DNA of 64,000 bases. Source: Sphingobacterium thalpophilum. GTDB taxonomy: Bacteria; Bacteroidota; Bacteroidia; Sphingobacteriales; Sphingobacteriaceae. The notes beneath the pieces were generated by a model, which was not told the origin of the DNA, made no database searches, and was given only the letters and a program-made list of their open reading frames with translations. This document shows positions 17,669-26,645 of this stretch, piece by piece. Position numbers and translations under genes: made by a program. The stretch spans positions 242,252-306,251 of the forward strand of contig CAMBMM010000002.1 of NCBI GenBank assembly GCA_945868825.1. The letters run 5' to 3'. The first letter of the stretch is position 1. Each line of letters starts with the position of its first letter.

Positions 17669-17704
17669 AAAAAAGCGACGTTAAATCAAACGTCGCTTTT
17701 TTTA
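17669..17704. terminator. Bidirectional Rho-independent terminator
   Basis: Arms GCGACGTT and AACGTCGC with a 6-nt loop, preceded by an A run and followed by seven T. It serves both the rightward KAS III gene and the leftward zinc-ribbon gene. Confidence 0.9.
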
Positions 17705-17721
17705 TGATCACTAAGAAACAA

Positions 17722-18459
17722 TTATACCAATTGATCAGATAATTCCTCACCTACCAAAATTCTACCGCAATGTTCGCAAACAATAATTTTTTTACGTTGA
17801 CGAATATCCGACTGGCGTTGTGGTGGTATTTGATTGAAACAACCCGAACAAGAATCACGTTGAATGGTAACTACCGCTAAACCATTTTTGGCGTTTCCGC
17901 GTAAACGGTGATACGCAAATAATAAGCGTTCATCAATTAGGGTTTCTGCTTTGGCTGCTTTGTTACTTAAATCTTCTTCCTCTTTTTGAGTTTCAGAAGT
18001 AATAACATCTAGCTCTCCTTTTTTAGTTTCTAGGTCTTTTTTGCGACCATCTAAATCTGATAGTGCTTTCTCATACACTTCGGTTTTGGTAACAATATCA
18101 AAACCAAACTCTTTAATTTTCTTTTCAGATACCTGAATATCTAAGCCTTGTATTTCTACTTCTTTTGATATGGCTTCGTATTCGCGGTTATTTTTTACTT
18201 CGTTTAATTGAGCCTCATACTTTTTAATTGCAACACCGGCTTCTTTAATGGTGTTTTTGCGGGTTACAATCGCATCTTCCAAATCATCCAAATCGGTTTT
18301 TATTTTTTGGATACGGGTTTCTAAACCGGCTACATCATCTTCTAAATCGGCTACTTCAACAGGCAATTCGCCACGAATTTGGCGGATTTTATCAATTTGG
18401 GTATGAATGGTTTGCAACTCGTATAGGGCTTGCAATTTTTGTTCTACTGTTTTTTCCAT
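17722..18459 (-). CDS. Coiled-coil protein with C4 zinc ribbon
   Basis: 245 aa. Residues 1 to about 190 are nearly continuous charged coiled coil. The C terminus carries two CxxC pairs (C204/C207 and C228/C231), a C4 zinc ribbon. The family (DUF164-like, CT398 type) is widespread; proposed roles involve nucleic-acid or secretion partners, none firm. Its ATG overlaps the stop of the Nif3 gene by one base (TAATG), so the two are translationally coupled. Confidence 0.9.
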   Translation of the reverse strand: MEKTVEQKLQALYELQTIHTQIDKIRQIRGELPVEVADLEDDVAGLETRIQKIKTDLDDLEDAIVTRKNTIKEAGVAIKKYEAQLNEVKNNREYEAISKEVEIQGLDIQVSEKKIKEFGFDIVTKTEVYEKALSDLDGRKKDLETKKGELDVITSETQKEEEDLSNKAAKAETLIDERLLFAYHRLRGNAKNGLAVVTIQRDSCSGCFNQIPPQRQSDIRQRKKIIVCEHCGRILVGEELSDQLV

Positions 18460-19556
18460 TAAATTAAATACTTGATGGGGTTTGTAACTTGTTCTGTTAA
18501 ATGGAGTGCAAAGTTAGGAAAAATTTTAGTAATAGTTTCAAACAAAAGCATTTGCGTAAACTGTTCACTTTCAAAGTGTCCCACATCGGCAATAATTAGT
18601 TGCTTATCGGCATCAAAAAATTCGTGGTATTTATAATCGGCCGTTACAAACAAATCGGCACCAGCGGCTAGGGCGTTGGGTAGCAAGAAACTACCCGATC
18701 CGCCACAAATTGCCACTTTTTTGATTTTTTTACCCAATAACTGGGTATGTCTAATTACGGGTACACCCAATTGTGCTTGTATGTGTTTTAATACGCTAAG
18801 CTCTTCTTGCGCTTCGGGCAATTCTCCAATCATGCCCGATCCAATTTCTTGGTGGGCATTACTAATTGTTTGTAGAAAATAGGCTGCCTCCTCATAGGGA
18901 TGTGTAGCTTTTAGGGCTAAAAGCAATGCTTTTTCAATATGCTCAGGATATATTACCTCTATGCGCACCTCCGCTTCGGTTTGCGGGATACCAATATGGC
19001 CCACAAATGGATTTGCGCCTTCTTGAGCTGTAAAAGTTCCTTCGCCTGCCACATTAAAACTGCACTGAGCATAATGCCCAATTTCGCCGGCACCGGCAGC
19101 AAACAAGACGGCTCTAAGAGTTTCGGCGTGCGCAGTGGGGCAAAACGTAACCAGCTTTTTTAAAATTCCGCTCTTAGGTGACAAAATTCGCAGATTGTGT
19201 AGGCCTATTTTTTCTGCAAGGGCTTTGTTTACCCCGTCGGCTACATTATCTAAATTGGTATGAATGGCATAAATTGCCACGTCATTCTTTATTGCTTTAA
19301 TTAAGGTGCGGTCTACATAACCGGAACCAGTAAAGCGCTTTAAGCCCTTAAACACAAGTGGATGGTGTGAAATTACCAGATTACAGCCTTTTTTAATGGC
19401 TTCGTCTATCACGTCTTCGGTGCAATCTAGAGAAATTACTGCGCCAAAAATAATCGTGTCTGGGTTTCCCACCAACAAGCCGGAGTTATCGTAGCTCTCT
19501 TGGTAGGCCAAGGGAGCAACCGACTCTAGATACGTACAGAGTTCTTTTAATTTCAT
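18459..19556 (-). CDS. Nif3-like dinuclear metal-centre protein
   Basis: 365 aa, the long form of the family with a CutA/PII-like insert between two Nif3 halves. Metal ligands are visible in VISHHPLVFKG, AIHTNLD and DVGHFESEQ. Related to GTP cyclohydrolase I type 2/YbgI by homology, but the biochemical role of this family is not settled. Upstream partner of the zinc-ribbon gene, a pairing common in Bacteroidota. Confidence 0.93.
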   Translation of the reverse strand: MKLKELCTYLESVAPLAYQESYDNSGLLVGNPDTIIFGAVISLDCTEDVIDEAIKKGCNLVISHHPLVFKGLKRFTGSGYVDRTLIKAIKNDVAIYAIHTNLDNVADGVNKALAEKIGLHNLRILSPKSGILKKLVTFCPTAHAETLRAVLFAAGAGEIGHYAQCSFNVAGEGTFTAQEGANPFVGHIGIPQTEAEVRIEVIYPEHIEKALLLALKATHPYEEAAYFLQTISNAHQEIGSGMIGELPEAQEELSVLKHIQAQLGVPVIRHTQLLGKKIKKVAICGGSGSFLLPNALAAGADLFVTADYKYHEFFDADKQLIIADVGHFESEQFTQMLLFETITKIFPNFALHLTEQVTNPIKYLI

Positions 19557-19562
19557 TTCGTA

Positions 19563-19919
19563 CTAGGCACCCATTCTACTCATTTGGGCAGCTTCCATAG
19601 CTACTTTTTGATTATATTCTTGTGCGATTGATTTATGGTTCACCAAATCAACGATAGTGCCAATGAGACAAAGGCCGCCAGTGAAAAGATACAAAAGACC
19701 CATACCTATTTGTCCAACTACAAAACGCTGCACACCGGCAACCACCACCAGGCCCAAAAGGGTAAACAATAAAATATCTTGGGGATCTTTTCTTTTTCCT
19801 GTATAAAACATGGTAAAGGTTTTCAACTGTCCCTCGGACATGCTTTTGGTTAATTGCTCTAAAAACTGATATTCTGCGGGGGTGATGCCCTTCAGTTGCA
19901 TAAAAAATTGTTGATTCAT
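19563..19919 (-). CDS. TM2-domain membrane protein
   Basis: 118 aa. A soluble N-terminal part of about 45 residues is followed by two membrane helices, DILLFTLLGLVVVAGVQRF and MGLLYLFTGGLCLIGTIVDL, matching the TM2 domain (G-x-x-YLFTGG...D). Function unknown. The downstream Nif3 gene starts 6 nt after its stop; upstream lies DUF2752, 10 nt away, a frequent partner. Confidence 0.88.
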   Translation of the reverse strand: MNQQFFMQLKGITPAEYQFLEQLTKSMSEGQLKTFTMFYTGKRKDPQDILLFTLLGLVVVAGVQRFVVGQIGMGLLYLFTGGLCLIGTIVDLVNHKSIAQEYNQKVAMEAAQMSRMGA

Positions 19920-19929
19920 ACTAGAGGAT

Positions 19930-20214
19930 TTAGTTTTTTAAAGATAAAATAAATTGCTTGGAAAGCTGGGCTATTCTAAAAAGCAAAATGGCTAAGGCTG
20001 GAAATACAAACCAATGTAGGGCTTGAGCTTGTTTAATGTCTCCATGAAAAGCATAGGTTATGGCACGTCCTAGTCCACAACCCGGGCACCACGTAATCCC
20101 GATATTTGCCAATGGACAAAGTGTGAAGTGATTTGCCCCGGGTGTGCTAATGGCCAATAGAATCAGGGCTATAATCCAAAAAAACAACTCAGGGGGTGGT
20201 AGATATTTTTTCAC
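19930..20214 (-). CDS. DUF2752 membrane protein
   Basis: 94 aa with two hydrophobic segments. The family signature is clear: CPLANIGITWCPGCGLGRA. Three conserved cysteines in this loop suggest metal or thiol chemistry but no function is established. First gene of the leftward DUF2752-TM2-Nif3-zinc-ribbon run, divergent from mfd. Confidence 0.88.
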   Translation of the reverse strand: MKKYLPPPELFFWIIALILLAISTPGANHFTLCPLANIGITWCPGCGLGRAITYAFHGDIKQAQALHWFVFPALAILLFRIAQLSKQFILSLKN

Positions 20215-20261
20215 AAATTAAATATACAAACACGTTCCCTATTATTTTAGGCCGCAGGTGC

Positions 20262-20269
20262 TATATTTG
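20262..20269 (+). promoter_or_regulatory. TAnnTTTG element abutting mfd start
   Basis: TATATTTG lies only 2 nt before the mfd ATG. If real, transcription would start at or very near the start codon and the mRNA would be leaderless. Could be chance. Confidence 0.3.
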
Positions 20270-20271
20270 CA

Positions 20272-23200
20272 ATGAAAACAGGATTGGTGACAATTAGGGA
20301 ACTACTACTACGGTACCAAGCCGACCCCCGGGTAAACGAGTTGGCCACAGCGCTACATTCGGACAAAAACCCAAGGGTACAGCTTAAGGGTCTCATCGGA
20401 TCGAGTGATGCGGTGCTGGCGGTAGCTTTGTTTATATTGCAGCAAAAAACTATGCTATTTATACTTCCTGATAGAGAAGAAGCCGCTTATTTCTTAAACG
20501 ATTTAGAAAATATATTGGGGAATGAAGCCTTATTTTTCCCAGCATCGTGTCGCAAAGCCTTCGATTTTACACAGCCCGATAATAGCATGGTGTTGCAACG
20601 GGCTGAAGTGTTAAACGAACTAAAAAAAGCTCAATCTGCTCCAAAATTGGTAGTAAGTTATCCCGAGGCGCTTTGCGAAAAGGTCATCAATCGCAAGTCT
20701 TTAGAAAAAAATACACTCGAAATTACCGAAGGTGCCAAAGTTGATATAGCCTTTATAGCGGATTTTTTAACCGATTATGAATTTGATCGGGTAGATTTTG
20801 TGTATGCTCCTGGGCAATTTGCGGTACGTGGCGGCATTGTCGATATTTTTTCCTTTTCACATTTCAGACCCTATCGCATAGAATTTTTTGGCGATAGCAT
20901 TGAAAGCATCCGCGATTTTGAGATTGAAGACCAGTTATCTGTAAGCAAACTCAAATACATAACCATTGTCCCCAATGTGCGGGCCAGGTTTTTAAGTGAT
21001 GATAAAATTTCGCTTTTAGAATATTTAGGTGGCGATTGTGCGGTTTGGATAAAAGATGCGCAAATGACGCTTGATGTGGTTAAAAATGGCTACAAAAAAA
21101 GCAAGGAGTTATGGGAAGCCATACCCGAGGCGGATAAAAAGCAAAACCCGGAATGGCTAAACCCTAACCAACAATTGCTCGATGAAAAAATGCTGGCCAG
21201 CCAGTTACAAGATTTTGCAGTACTGGAGTTTGGTAAGCAGTTTTTTTACCAAGCTGATCACGTTTTTTCGTTCAATTTAAGTCCACAGCCATCTTTTAAT
21301 AAAGATTTTAGACTGCTAATTCATAACCTAAAAAAGAACGAAGCAGAGCGCATAGAAAATTACATTTTTACCGATTCGGCCAAACAATCGGAGCGCTTGT
21401 ACAGCATTTTTGAAGATTTGGATAAAACAGTGAAATTCACACCCATTCACCTTTCGTTACGAGAGGGTTTTGTAGATAGGGACCAAAAGTTAGCCTGTTA
21501 TACCGATCATCAAATATTCGATCGCTACTATAAATACAAACTAAAAAAGGGGTATGTGCGCTCTCAAGCGCTCACCCTTAAAGAATTAAGAGATTTAAAA
21601 CCCGGCGATTTTATTACCCATATAGACCACGGGGTGGGTAAATATGCCGGATTAGAAAAAGTGGAGGTAAACGGAAAAACTCAAGAAATGATTCGCTTGG
21701 TATATGCCGACAATGATTTGTTGTATGTAAATATCAACTCCTTAAACCGCATTGCTAAATTTTCGGGCAAAGAGGGCGCCATACCCAAACTGAATAAGTT
21801 GGGTACCGATACTTGGGATAAACTAAAAAAATCGACCAAGAAAAAAGTAAAAGACATTGCTCGAGACCTCATTAAATTATACGCTCAGCGCAAAACAAAA
21901 GAAGGCAACTCCTTTAGACCTGATACCTATTTACAAACCGAATTAGAGGCTTCGTTTATTTACGAAGATACCCCCGACCAAGAAAAAGCCACCGCTGATG
22001 TTAAAAAAGACATGGAGGCGCCTCACCCAATGGATCGCTTAATTTGTGGCGATGTGGGCTTTGGAAAAACGGAGATTGCCATTCGGGCGGCATTTAAAGC
22101 CGTAACTGATGGGAAACAAGTAGCCGTGTTGGTGCCCACAACCATTTTGGCGCTTCAGCATTTTAAAACCTTTGTAGCCCGATTGGGGGAGTTTCCCTGC
22201 ACAGTAGATTATATCAATCGCTTTAAAACATCGGCACAAATAAAAGAAACCTTGCAAAAACTGGCCGATGGCAGGGTAGATATTATTATTGGCACCCACC
22301 GTTTGGTGAGTAAAGATGTGCAGTTTAAAGATTTGGGCCTACTAATTATTGATGAGGAACAAAAGTTTGGCGTTGGGGTAAAAGAAAAATTAAAACAGTT
22401 TAGAATAAACGTAGATACGCTCACGCTTACCGCAACTCCTATTCCAAGAACGCTACATTTTTCTTTAATGGGTGCTCGGGATTTAAGTATTATTAACACA
22501 CCACCACCAAACCGACAAGCGGTGCAAACCGAATTGCATGTGTTTAACGAAAAACTTATTCAAGAAGCGTTAGAATTTGAGTTGTCTCGTGGCGGGCAAG
22601 TGTTTTTTATTCATAATCGGGTGCAAGATTTGGCCCAGCTCGGAGGGCTTATTCAAAAACTAGTACCAGCGGCTAGAATTGGTATTGCCCATGGGCAACT
22701 GGAGGGAGATGCACTAGAAGACGTGATGCTCAAGTTTGTAAACGCCGAAACTGATGTATTGGTAGCCACCACTATTATTGAGGCCGGGTTGGATATACCG
22801 AACGCCAACACCATTATTATTAACCATGCCCACATGTTTGGCTTAAGCGATTTACACCAAATGCGTGGACGGGTAGGCCGATCTAATACGAAGGCTTTTT
22901 GTTATTTACTAAGTCCGCCGCTTTCTACCCTCACCGGCGAAGCCCGCAAACGTTTAAGTGCTATTGAAGAGTTTTCGGAATTGGGTAGTGGGTTTAATGT
23001 AGCCATGCGTGATTTAGATATTCGTGGAAGTGGTAACCTTTTGGGTGCCGAACAAAGTGGCTTTATTGCCGAAATTGGCTTTGAAATGTACCATAAAATT
23101 TTAGACGAGGCCATTCAAGAATTAAAAGAAGAAGAATTTAAGGGCCTTTTTGAAGAAGAAAAAGAGCGTGATTTAATTTCATTTACACAAGTAGATACCG

Positions 23201-23628
23201 ATTTAGAAGTGTTGATTCCCGATGAGTATGTAACTAGCATTGCTGAGCGTTATAATTTATACAGTGCGCTTTCTACCCTACAAACAGAAACTGATTTATT
23301 GGCTTTTGAACAAGGCCTTATCGACCGATTTGGACCACTACCAGATGCGGTAAAAGAACTAGCCAACACCCTGCGCTTACAATGGTTGGGTAAGCATATT
23401 GGCTTTGAGAAAATATCGCTAAAGAAAAATGTATTGCGTGGTTATTTTATAAGTAACCAACAATCGCCTTACTTTGAATCGGAGGCATTTGGAAAAGTGT
23501 TGGCATTTGTACAAGCCAGACCAAGATCTTGTAACCTAAAAGAGGTGAAGGGTGTTCTTAGAATTGCCTTTGAAGATGTGCATGGCCTTAATCGGGCTAT
23601 TTTCTTACTTAATGAATTAGCGGGCTAA
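20272..23628 (+). CDS. mfd: Transcription-repair coupling factor
   Basis: 1118 aa. Removes RNA polymerase stalled at DNA lesions and recruits UvrA. Order: UvrB-like N-terminal region, RNA polymerase interaction domain (about 440-540, with PGDFITHIDHGVGKYAGL), then helicase motifs Walker A GDVGFGKTE (about 593), DEEQ (about 695), TATPIPRTLHFSLMG and MRGRVGRS, and a C-terminal TRCF domain. Its stop overlaps by 3 to 4 bases the stop of the convergent TonB-domain gene. Confidence 0.97.
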   Translation: MKTGLVTIRELLLRYQADPRVNELATALHSDKNPRVQLKGLIGSSDAVLAVALFILQQKTMLFILPDREEAAYFLNDLENILGNEALFFPASCRKAFDFTQPDNSMVLQRAEVLNELKKAQSAPKLVVSYPEALCEKVINRKSLEKNTLEITEGAKVDIAFIADFLTDYEFDRVDFVYAPGQFAVRGGIVDIFSFSHFRPYRIEFFGDSIESIRDFEIEDQLSVSKLKYITIVPNVRARFLSDDKISLLEYLGGDCAVWIKDAQMTLDVVKNGYKKSKELWEAIPEADKKQNPEWLNPNQQLLDEKMLASQLQDFAVLEFGKQFFYQADHVFSFNLSPQPSFNKDFRLLIHNLKKNEAERIENYIFTDSAKQSERLYSIFEDLDKTVKFTPIHLSLREGFVDRDQKLACYTDHQIFDRYYKYKLKKGYVRSQALTLKELRDLKPGDFITHIDHGVGKYAGLEKVEVNGKTQEMIRLVYADNDLLYVNINSLNRIAKFSGKEGAIPKLNKLGTDTWDKLKKSTKKKVKDIARDLIKLYAQRKTKEGNSFRPDTYLQTELEASFIYEDTPDQEKATADVKKDMEAPHPMDRLICGDVGFGKTEIAIRAAFKAVTDGKQVAVLVPTTILALQHFKTFVARLGEFPCTVDYINRFKTSAQIKETLQKLADGRVDIIIGTHRLVSKDVQFKDLGLLIIDEEQKFGVGVKEKLKQFRINVDTLTLTATPIPRTLHFSLMGARDLSIINTPPPNRQAVQTELHVFNEKLIQEALEFELSRGGQVFFIHNRVQDLAQLGGLIQKLVPAARIGIAHGQLEGDALEDVMLKFVNAETDVLVATTIIEAGLDIPNANTIIINHAHMFGLSDLHQMRGRVGRSNTKAFCYLLSPPLSTLTGEARKRLSAIEEFSELGSGFNVAMRDLDIRGSGNLLGAEQSGFIAEIGFEMYHKILDEAIQELKEEEFKGLFEEEKERDLISFTQVDTDLEVLIPDEYVTSIAERYNLYSALSTLQTETDLLAFEQGLIDRFGPLPDAVKELANTLRLQWLGKHIGFEKISLKKNVLRGYFISNQQSPYFESEAFGKVLAFVQARPRSCNLKEVKGVLRIAFEDVHGLNRAIFLLNELAG

Positions 23629-24641
23629 TTACCCAACATAAAGGTAATGGGAAGTACGTAAGAACTTCGAACCTCTACTCCATTTAAACTTCCTGCTTGC
23701 CAGTTTGGCGATAGGCGCAATACCCGAAGTGCTTCTTCATCGCAACCGGCACCAATTCCTCGTAAAACCTTAAAATTGCTGAGTTCTCCATTGGTCTCAA
23801 CTATAAAGTATACGAAAACCTTACCCTCCACACCTTGTTCTTCAGCACCGGCTGGATAGTGTAGGTTTTTATTTAGAAAGCGTACTAATTTTTTTTGACC
23901 GCCCCTAAATTGTGGTGGAATATCTAAGGCGCCCGGAGCATTTATGCTTTCCTCCTGAATGGGTTTGGGTGGGTCAACTTTTGGTTTAGACACTAATTCT
24001 GGGCTGAGCGTTTTTAGAGTTACTGGGGCGGTTCCCGCCAGTGGAGTGCTGCTTAAATTTAATACCTCTAGTTCTTTAAGAGAACATATTTTTCCATCCT
24101 TGGTAAGTTTAAGCTCTAGTAAGATATCGGCATTAACTTGTACCATTTCACTAGCCCTAATATAGCTCTGCTTGGTCCAATAGGTGGCCACCAGTGTGTC
24201 TTTAATGCGGGTTACACTTAGGGTGTGCACCAACCAGTTAAGGGTTTGTTTTTGGTATGCCACCCGGCGCTCCTGATTAATAATTTTGAGTTGCTGGTAT
24301 GTTAAGTGGTGATAATTATAAAAGGTGTCGGTAATAGTGTTGAAGTAACTAGGTGGATCGAAATATCCTTTTTTCTGATCTACATAAAAAGCCTCAATAA
24401 ATTTAATTAAGGCGGCTTTCACCTCCTCATCGTTTAGGTTTTTGGTTTTTTCTAGGGGTTGGGGTACCTGATTTACCGGAGCTGCTTTTGTGGGTGAGGG
24501 ATTAAGTGCATGGCGGATGTCTTCTGAAAAAATAGTGAGAAGTGCTAAAAAGAGTACCAATACCCCCATGGAAAGGGCAAAACGCCAAACAGATTTATCG
24601 GGAATAATTTCAGGTTCTGTAAATTCGTTTGCGTCTTGCAT
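23625..24641 (-). CDS. TonB C-terminal domain protein with central NTF2-like region
   Basis: 338 aa. One membrane helix at about 20-40, a Pro-rich stretch, a central soluble region (about 75-185) with the aromatic-rich look of an NTF2-like or SnoaL fold, a second linker, and a C-terminal TonB domain (about 250-338: GVEGKVFVYFIVETNGELSN, EALRVLRLSPNW). The helix and TonB domain suggest an energy-transducer relative. The extra central domain is unusual for TonB, so a structural or sensing role is possible. Stops 6 nt before cdsA in the same run. Confidence 0.78.
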   Translation of the reverse strand: MQDANEFTEPEIIPDKSVWRFALSMGVLVLFLALLTIFSEDIRHALNPSPTKAAPVNQVPQPLEKTKNLNDEEVKAALIKFIEAFYVDQKKGYFDPPSYFNTITDTFYNYHHLTYQQLKIINQERRVAYQKQTLNWLVHTLSVTRIKDTLVATYWTKQSYIRASEMVQVNADILLELKLTKDGKICSLKELEVLNLSSTPLAGTAPVTLKTLSPELVSKPKVDPPKPIQEESINAPGALDIPPQFRGGQKKLVRFLNKNLHYPAGAEEQGVEGKVFVYFIVETNGELSNFKVLRGIGAGCDEEALRVLRLSPNWQAGSLNGVEVRSSYVLPITFMLGN

Positions 24642-24647
24642 GTGGTT

Positions 24648-25451
24648 TTAGCAAGCAAAATAAGTGAGGTAAATATACACCAGAGGGGCGGCAAAAATGA
24701 GACTATCAAAGCGATCTAAAAGTCCGCCATGGCCGGGCAGAAAAGAACCCGAATCTTTAATATTTAAACTACGCTTAAACATAGATTCTACTAAATCTCC
24801 AAAAGTGCCAGCAACACCAACCAATATAGCCAACGCCAACCAGTGTATGAGCGCTATAGTATGCACATAGCTGCTCAAAATCCATGCCACAAGGCTTGCA
24901 ATCACTATACCGCCCACAAATCCTTCCCACGATTTTTTGGGTGAGTGACGCTCAAAAAGTCTGTTTTTACCCAACGTAATACCAAACACATAGGCACCAG
25001 AATCGTTTGCCCATATGAGCAAAAGAAGAGAAAGGGGTAAAATAAAAGAAAAACTAGCGCCCATAAAACCCAGGGCAAGGAAAAAGGAAAAAGGAATAGC
25101 TACATAACACACAGCCAATAGGGTTATGGCAATATTTTGAAAGGGTGTACTACTTTTTCGGTATAACTCGGCAACAAATACCACCAATACTATGGGCACC
25201 AATAAAAGCACATTTTGTAGACTCTTGTTGTATACTAAAAGCGAAAATGCCAGACCATATACCGCCGAAGAAAGCATTAATCCAGCGGGAATGTTGGGAG
25301 ACAATTCGGTGCTTTTTACCAGGCGATAAAATTCTAGAATACCCACCACCAATAATAAGAGGCCAAAAGCTGCAAAAACAAAAGGACCAAAAAAGAGGGA
25401 ACCCAACATGCAGCTTGCAAAGAAAAATGCGGTAATGACTCTGGTTTTCAT
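24648..25451 (-). CDS. cdsA: Phosphatidate cytidylyltransferase
   Basis: 267 aa polytopic membrane enzyme that makes CDP-diacylglycerol from phosphatidate and CTP, upstream of the Psd product. The CdsA signature is intact near the C terminus: GDLVESMFKRSLNIKDSG followed by PGHGGLLDRFDS. The loop SPKKSWEGFVGG is also present. About seven hydrophobic segments. Lies 3 nt downstream of the DUF2007 gene. Confidence 0.96.
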   Translation of the reverse strand: MKTRVITAFFFASCMLGSLFFGPFVFAAFGLLLLVVGILEFYRLVKSTELSPNIPAGLMLSSAVYGLAFSLLVYNKSLQNVLLLVPIVLVVFVAELYRKSSTPFQNIAITLLAVCYVAIPFSFFLALGFMGASFSFILPLSLLLLIWANDSGAYVFGITLGKNRLFERHSPKKSWEGFVGGIVIASLVAWILSSYVHTIALIHWLALAILVGVAGTFGDLVESMFKRSLNIKDSGSFLPGHGGLLDRFDSLIFAAPLVYIYLTYFAC

Positions 25452-25454
25452 ATA

Positions 25455-25658
25455 TTAAAATAGGTTATCGGATAGGAGTTTTTGTGCGGCTTGGCTATCT
25501 TTTTCGGGTACCAAAACCTGCACATCTCCAAAATGATAAGAAGAATCTTGTTTGTTTAAGAGCACCGCCTCTATGCCGTTCTCTTCTAATAATTGTTTGC
25601 TTAGTTCAGCTGTAATGGGGTCGCTGGTAGTATATACTTTAGTCCAAATTGGGGTCAT
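25455..25658 (-). CDS. DUF2007-type signal-transducing protein
   Basis: 67 aa from the ATG at 25658. Pattern VYTTSDPITAELSKQLLEENG and VQVLVPEKDSQAAQKLL is the DUF2007 fold, related to PII-like small ferredoxin-fold proteins. It overlaps the last 20 bases of the CPBP protease gene in another frame, so the two are coupled. Function unknown. Confidence 0.82.
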   Translation of the reverse strand: MTPIWTKVYTTSDPITAELSKQLLEENGIEAVLLNKQDSSYHFGDVQVLVPEKDSQAAQKLLSDNLF

Positions 25659-26583
25659 GGTTGAGGGGTTGAGGGTATACTGTTTTTTGCTGGGTGTATT
25701 GGTAAAATTTATACAATAGAAAAAGGGTAATAACCGCCGAAAGTAGCACGCCGAGTACATAAAATTGGTTATCTAACGGCTTGTCTTGTTTCATAGCTTC
25801 GGCAACCGAAAACCCCTTTTGTTGATAAATAAATACAGCTACCACTGCTGATCCGTTATTTAAAAAATGGCCTAAAATGGGGTACCACAAACTGTTTCCA
25901 TAGTAATATAAATAGCCAAAAAGCGCACCCAATAACATTCTGGGAATAAAACCGTAAAACTGCAAGTGAATAGCACTAAACAAAATGGCTGTCAACCAGA
26001 TACCCACATGGGCGTTTTTGGCCAATCGGCTAAAAACAGGTTGCAGGCATCCCCTAAAAAGGAGCTCTTCTCCAATAGCCGGAATAAGCGCAATCATAAG
26101 CAAATTTATGGCCACATCTACAGACGATGGCATGTATAAAAACTTTTGTGTAAGAGTAGTTAGTTGATCTTCTTGCTGGCGCATCCACTTTTCTACATCA
26201 TCTAAAAAAGCGGGCAAGTGCATAGCGTTGTTAAGATCTATTGTCCACTGAAAAAAGGTGGTGGAAAAATAAAAGAGTAAACCTGTTAACAATAAAAGCC
26301 GCGGATAAATCGGGATGTTAAATTTGAAAAAAGCTGGGGGTGGGTGGCCCTCTTGTTTAGCAAACCACCAAGCCGGAAGCGCAAAAGAACCAATACTAGA
26401 AAAAAGTTGAACAATGCGTAAAAAGCCTATGTTTTCATTCATAGATGAAATGGCCAACACCGGTTGCCTATAGCAAAGCGATCCTACAAGAATACCCAAT
26501 AGCGAAAATAAAAACATCCCCAATACAACCAAAACCAATAGTTTTAGAAGTGCCAAGCCGGGATTTTTGATACAAGTGGACAT
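25639..26583 (-). CDS. CPBP-family intramembrane glutamic protease
   Basis: 314 aa from ATG 26583; an upstream extension overlaps dusB and is not credible. About seven to eight helices. The CPBP motifs are present: EELLFRG (Glu pair and Arg), ILFSAIHLQF and LGHFLNNGSA. Bacterial members process membrane peptides or are of unknown role. Divergent from dusB. Confidence 0.88.
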   Translation of the reverse strand: MSTCIKNPGLALLKLLVLVVLGMFLFSLLGILVGSLCYRQPVLAISSMNENIGFLRIVQLFSSIGSFALPAWWFAKQEGHPPPAFFKFNIPIYPRLLLLTGLLFYFSTTFFQWTIDLNNAMHLPAFLDDVEKWMRQQEDQLTTLTQKFLYMPSSVDVAINLLMIALIPAIGEELLFRGCLQPVFSRLAKNAHVGIWLTAILFSAIHLQFYGFIPRMLLGALFGYLYYYGNSLWYPILGHFLNNGSAVVAVFIYQQKGFSVAEAMKQDKPLDNQFYVLGVLLSAVITLFLLYKFYQYTQQKTVYPQPLNHDPNLD

Positions 26584-26600
26584 GATGTGCCTATATTTTG

Positions 26601-26608
26601 TACTTTTG
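26601..26608 (+). promoter_or_regulatory. Candidate -7 element for dusB-apaG
   Basis: TACTTTTG, exact TAnnTTTG, 37 nt before the dusB ATG. Confidence 0.4.
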
Positions 26609-26645
26609 AAGCATAAAGTAACAAAAAATTGAGGGTTTTTGTGGT

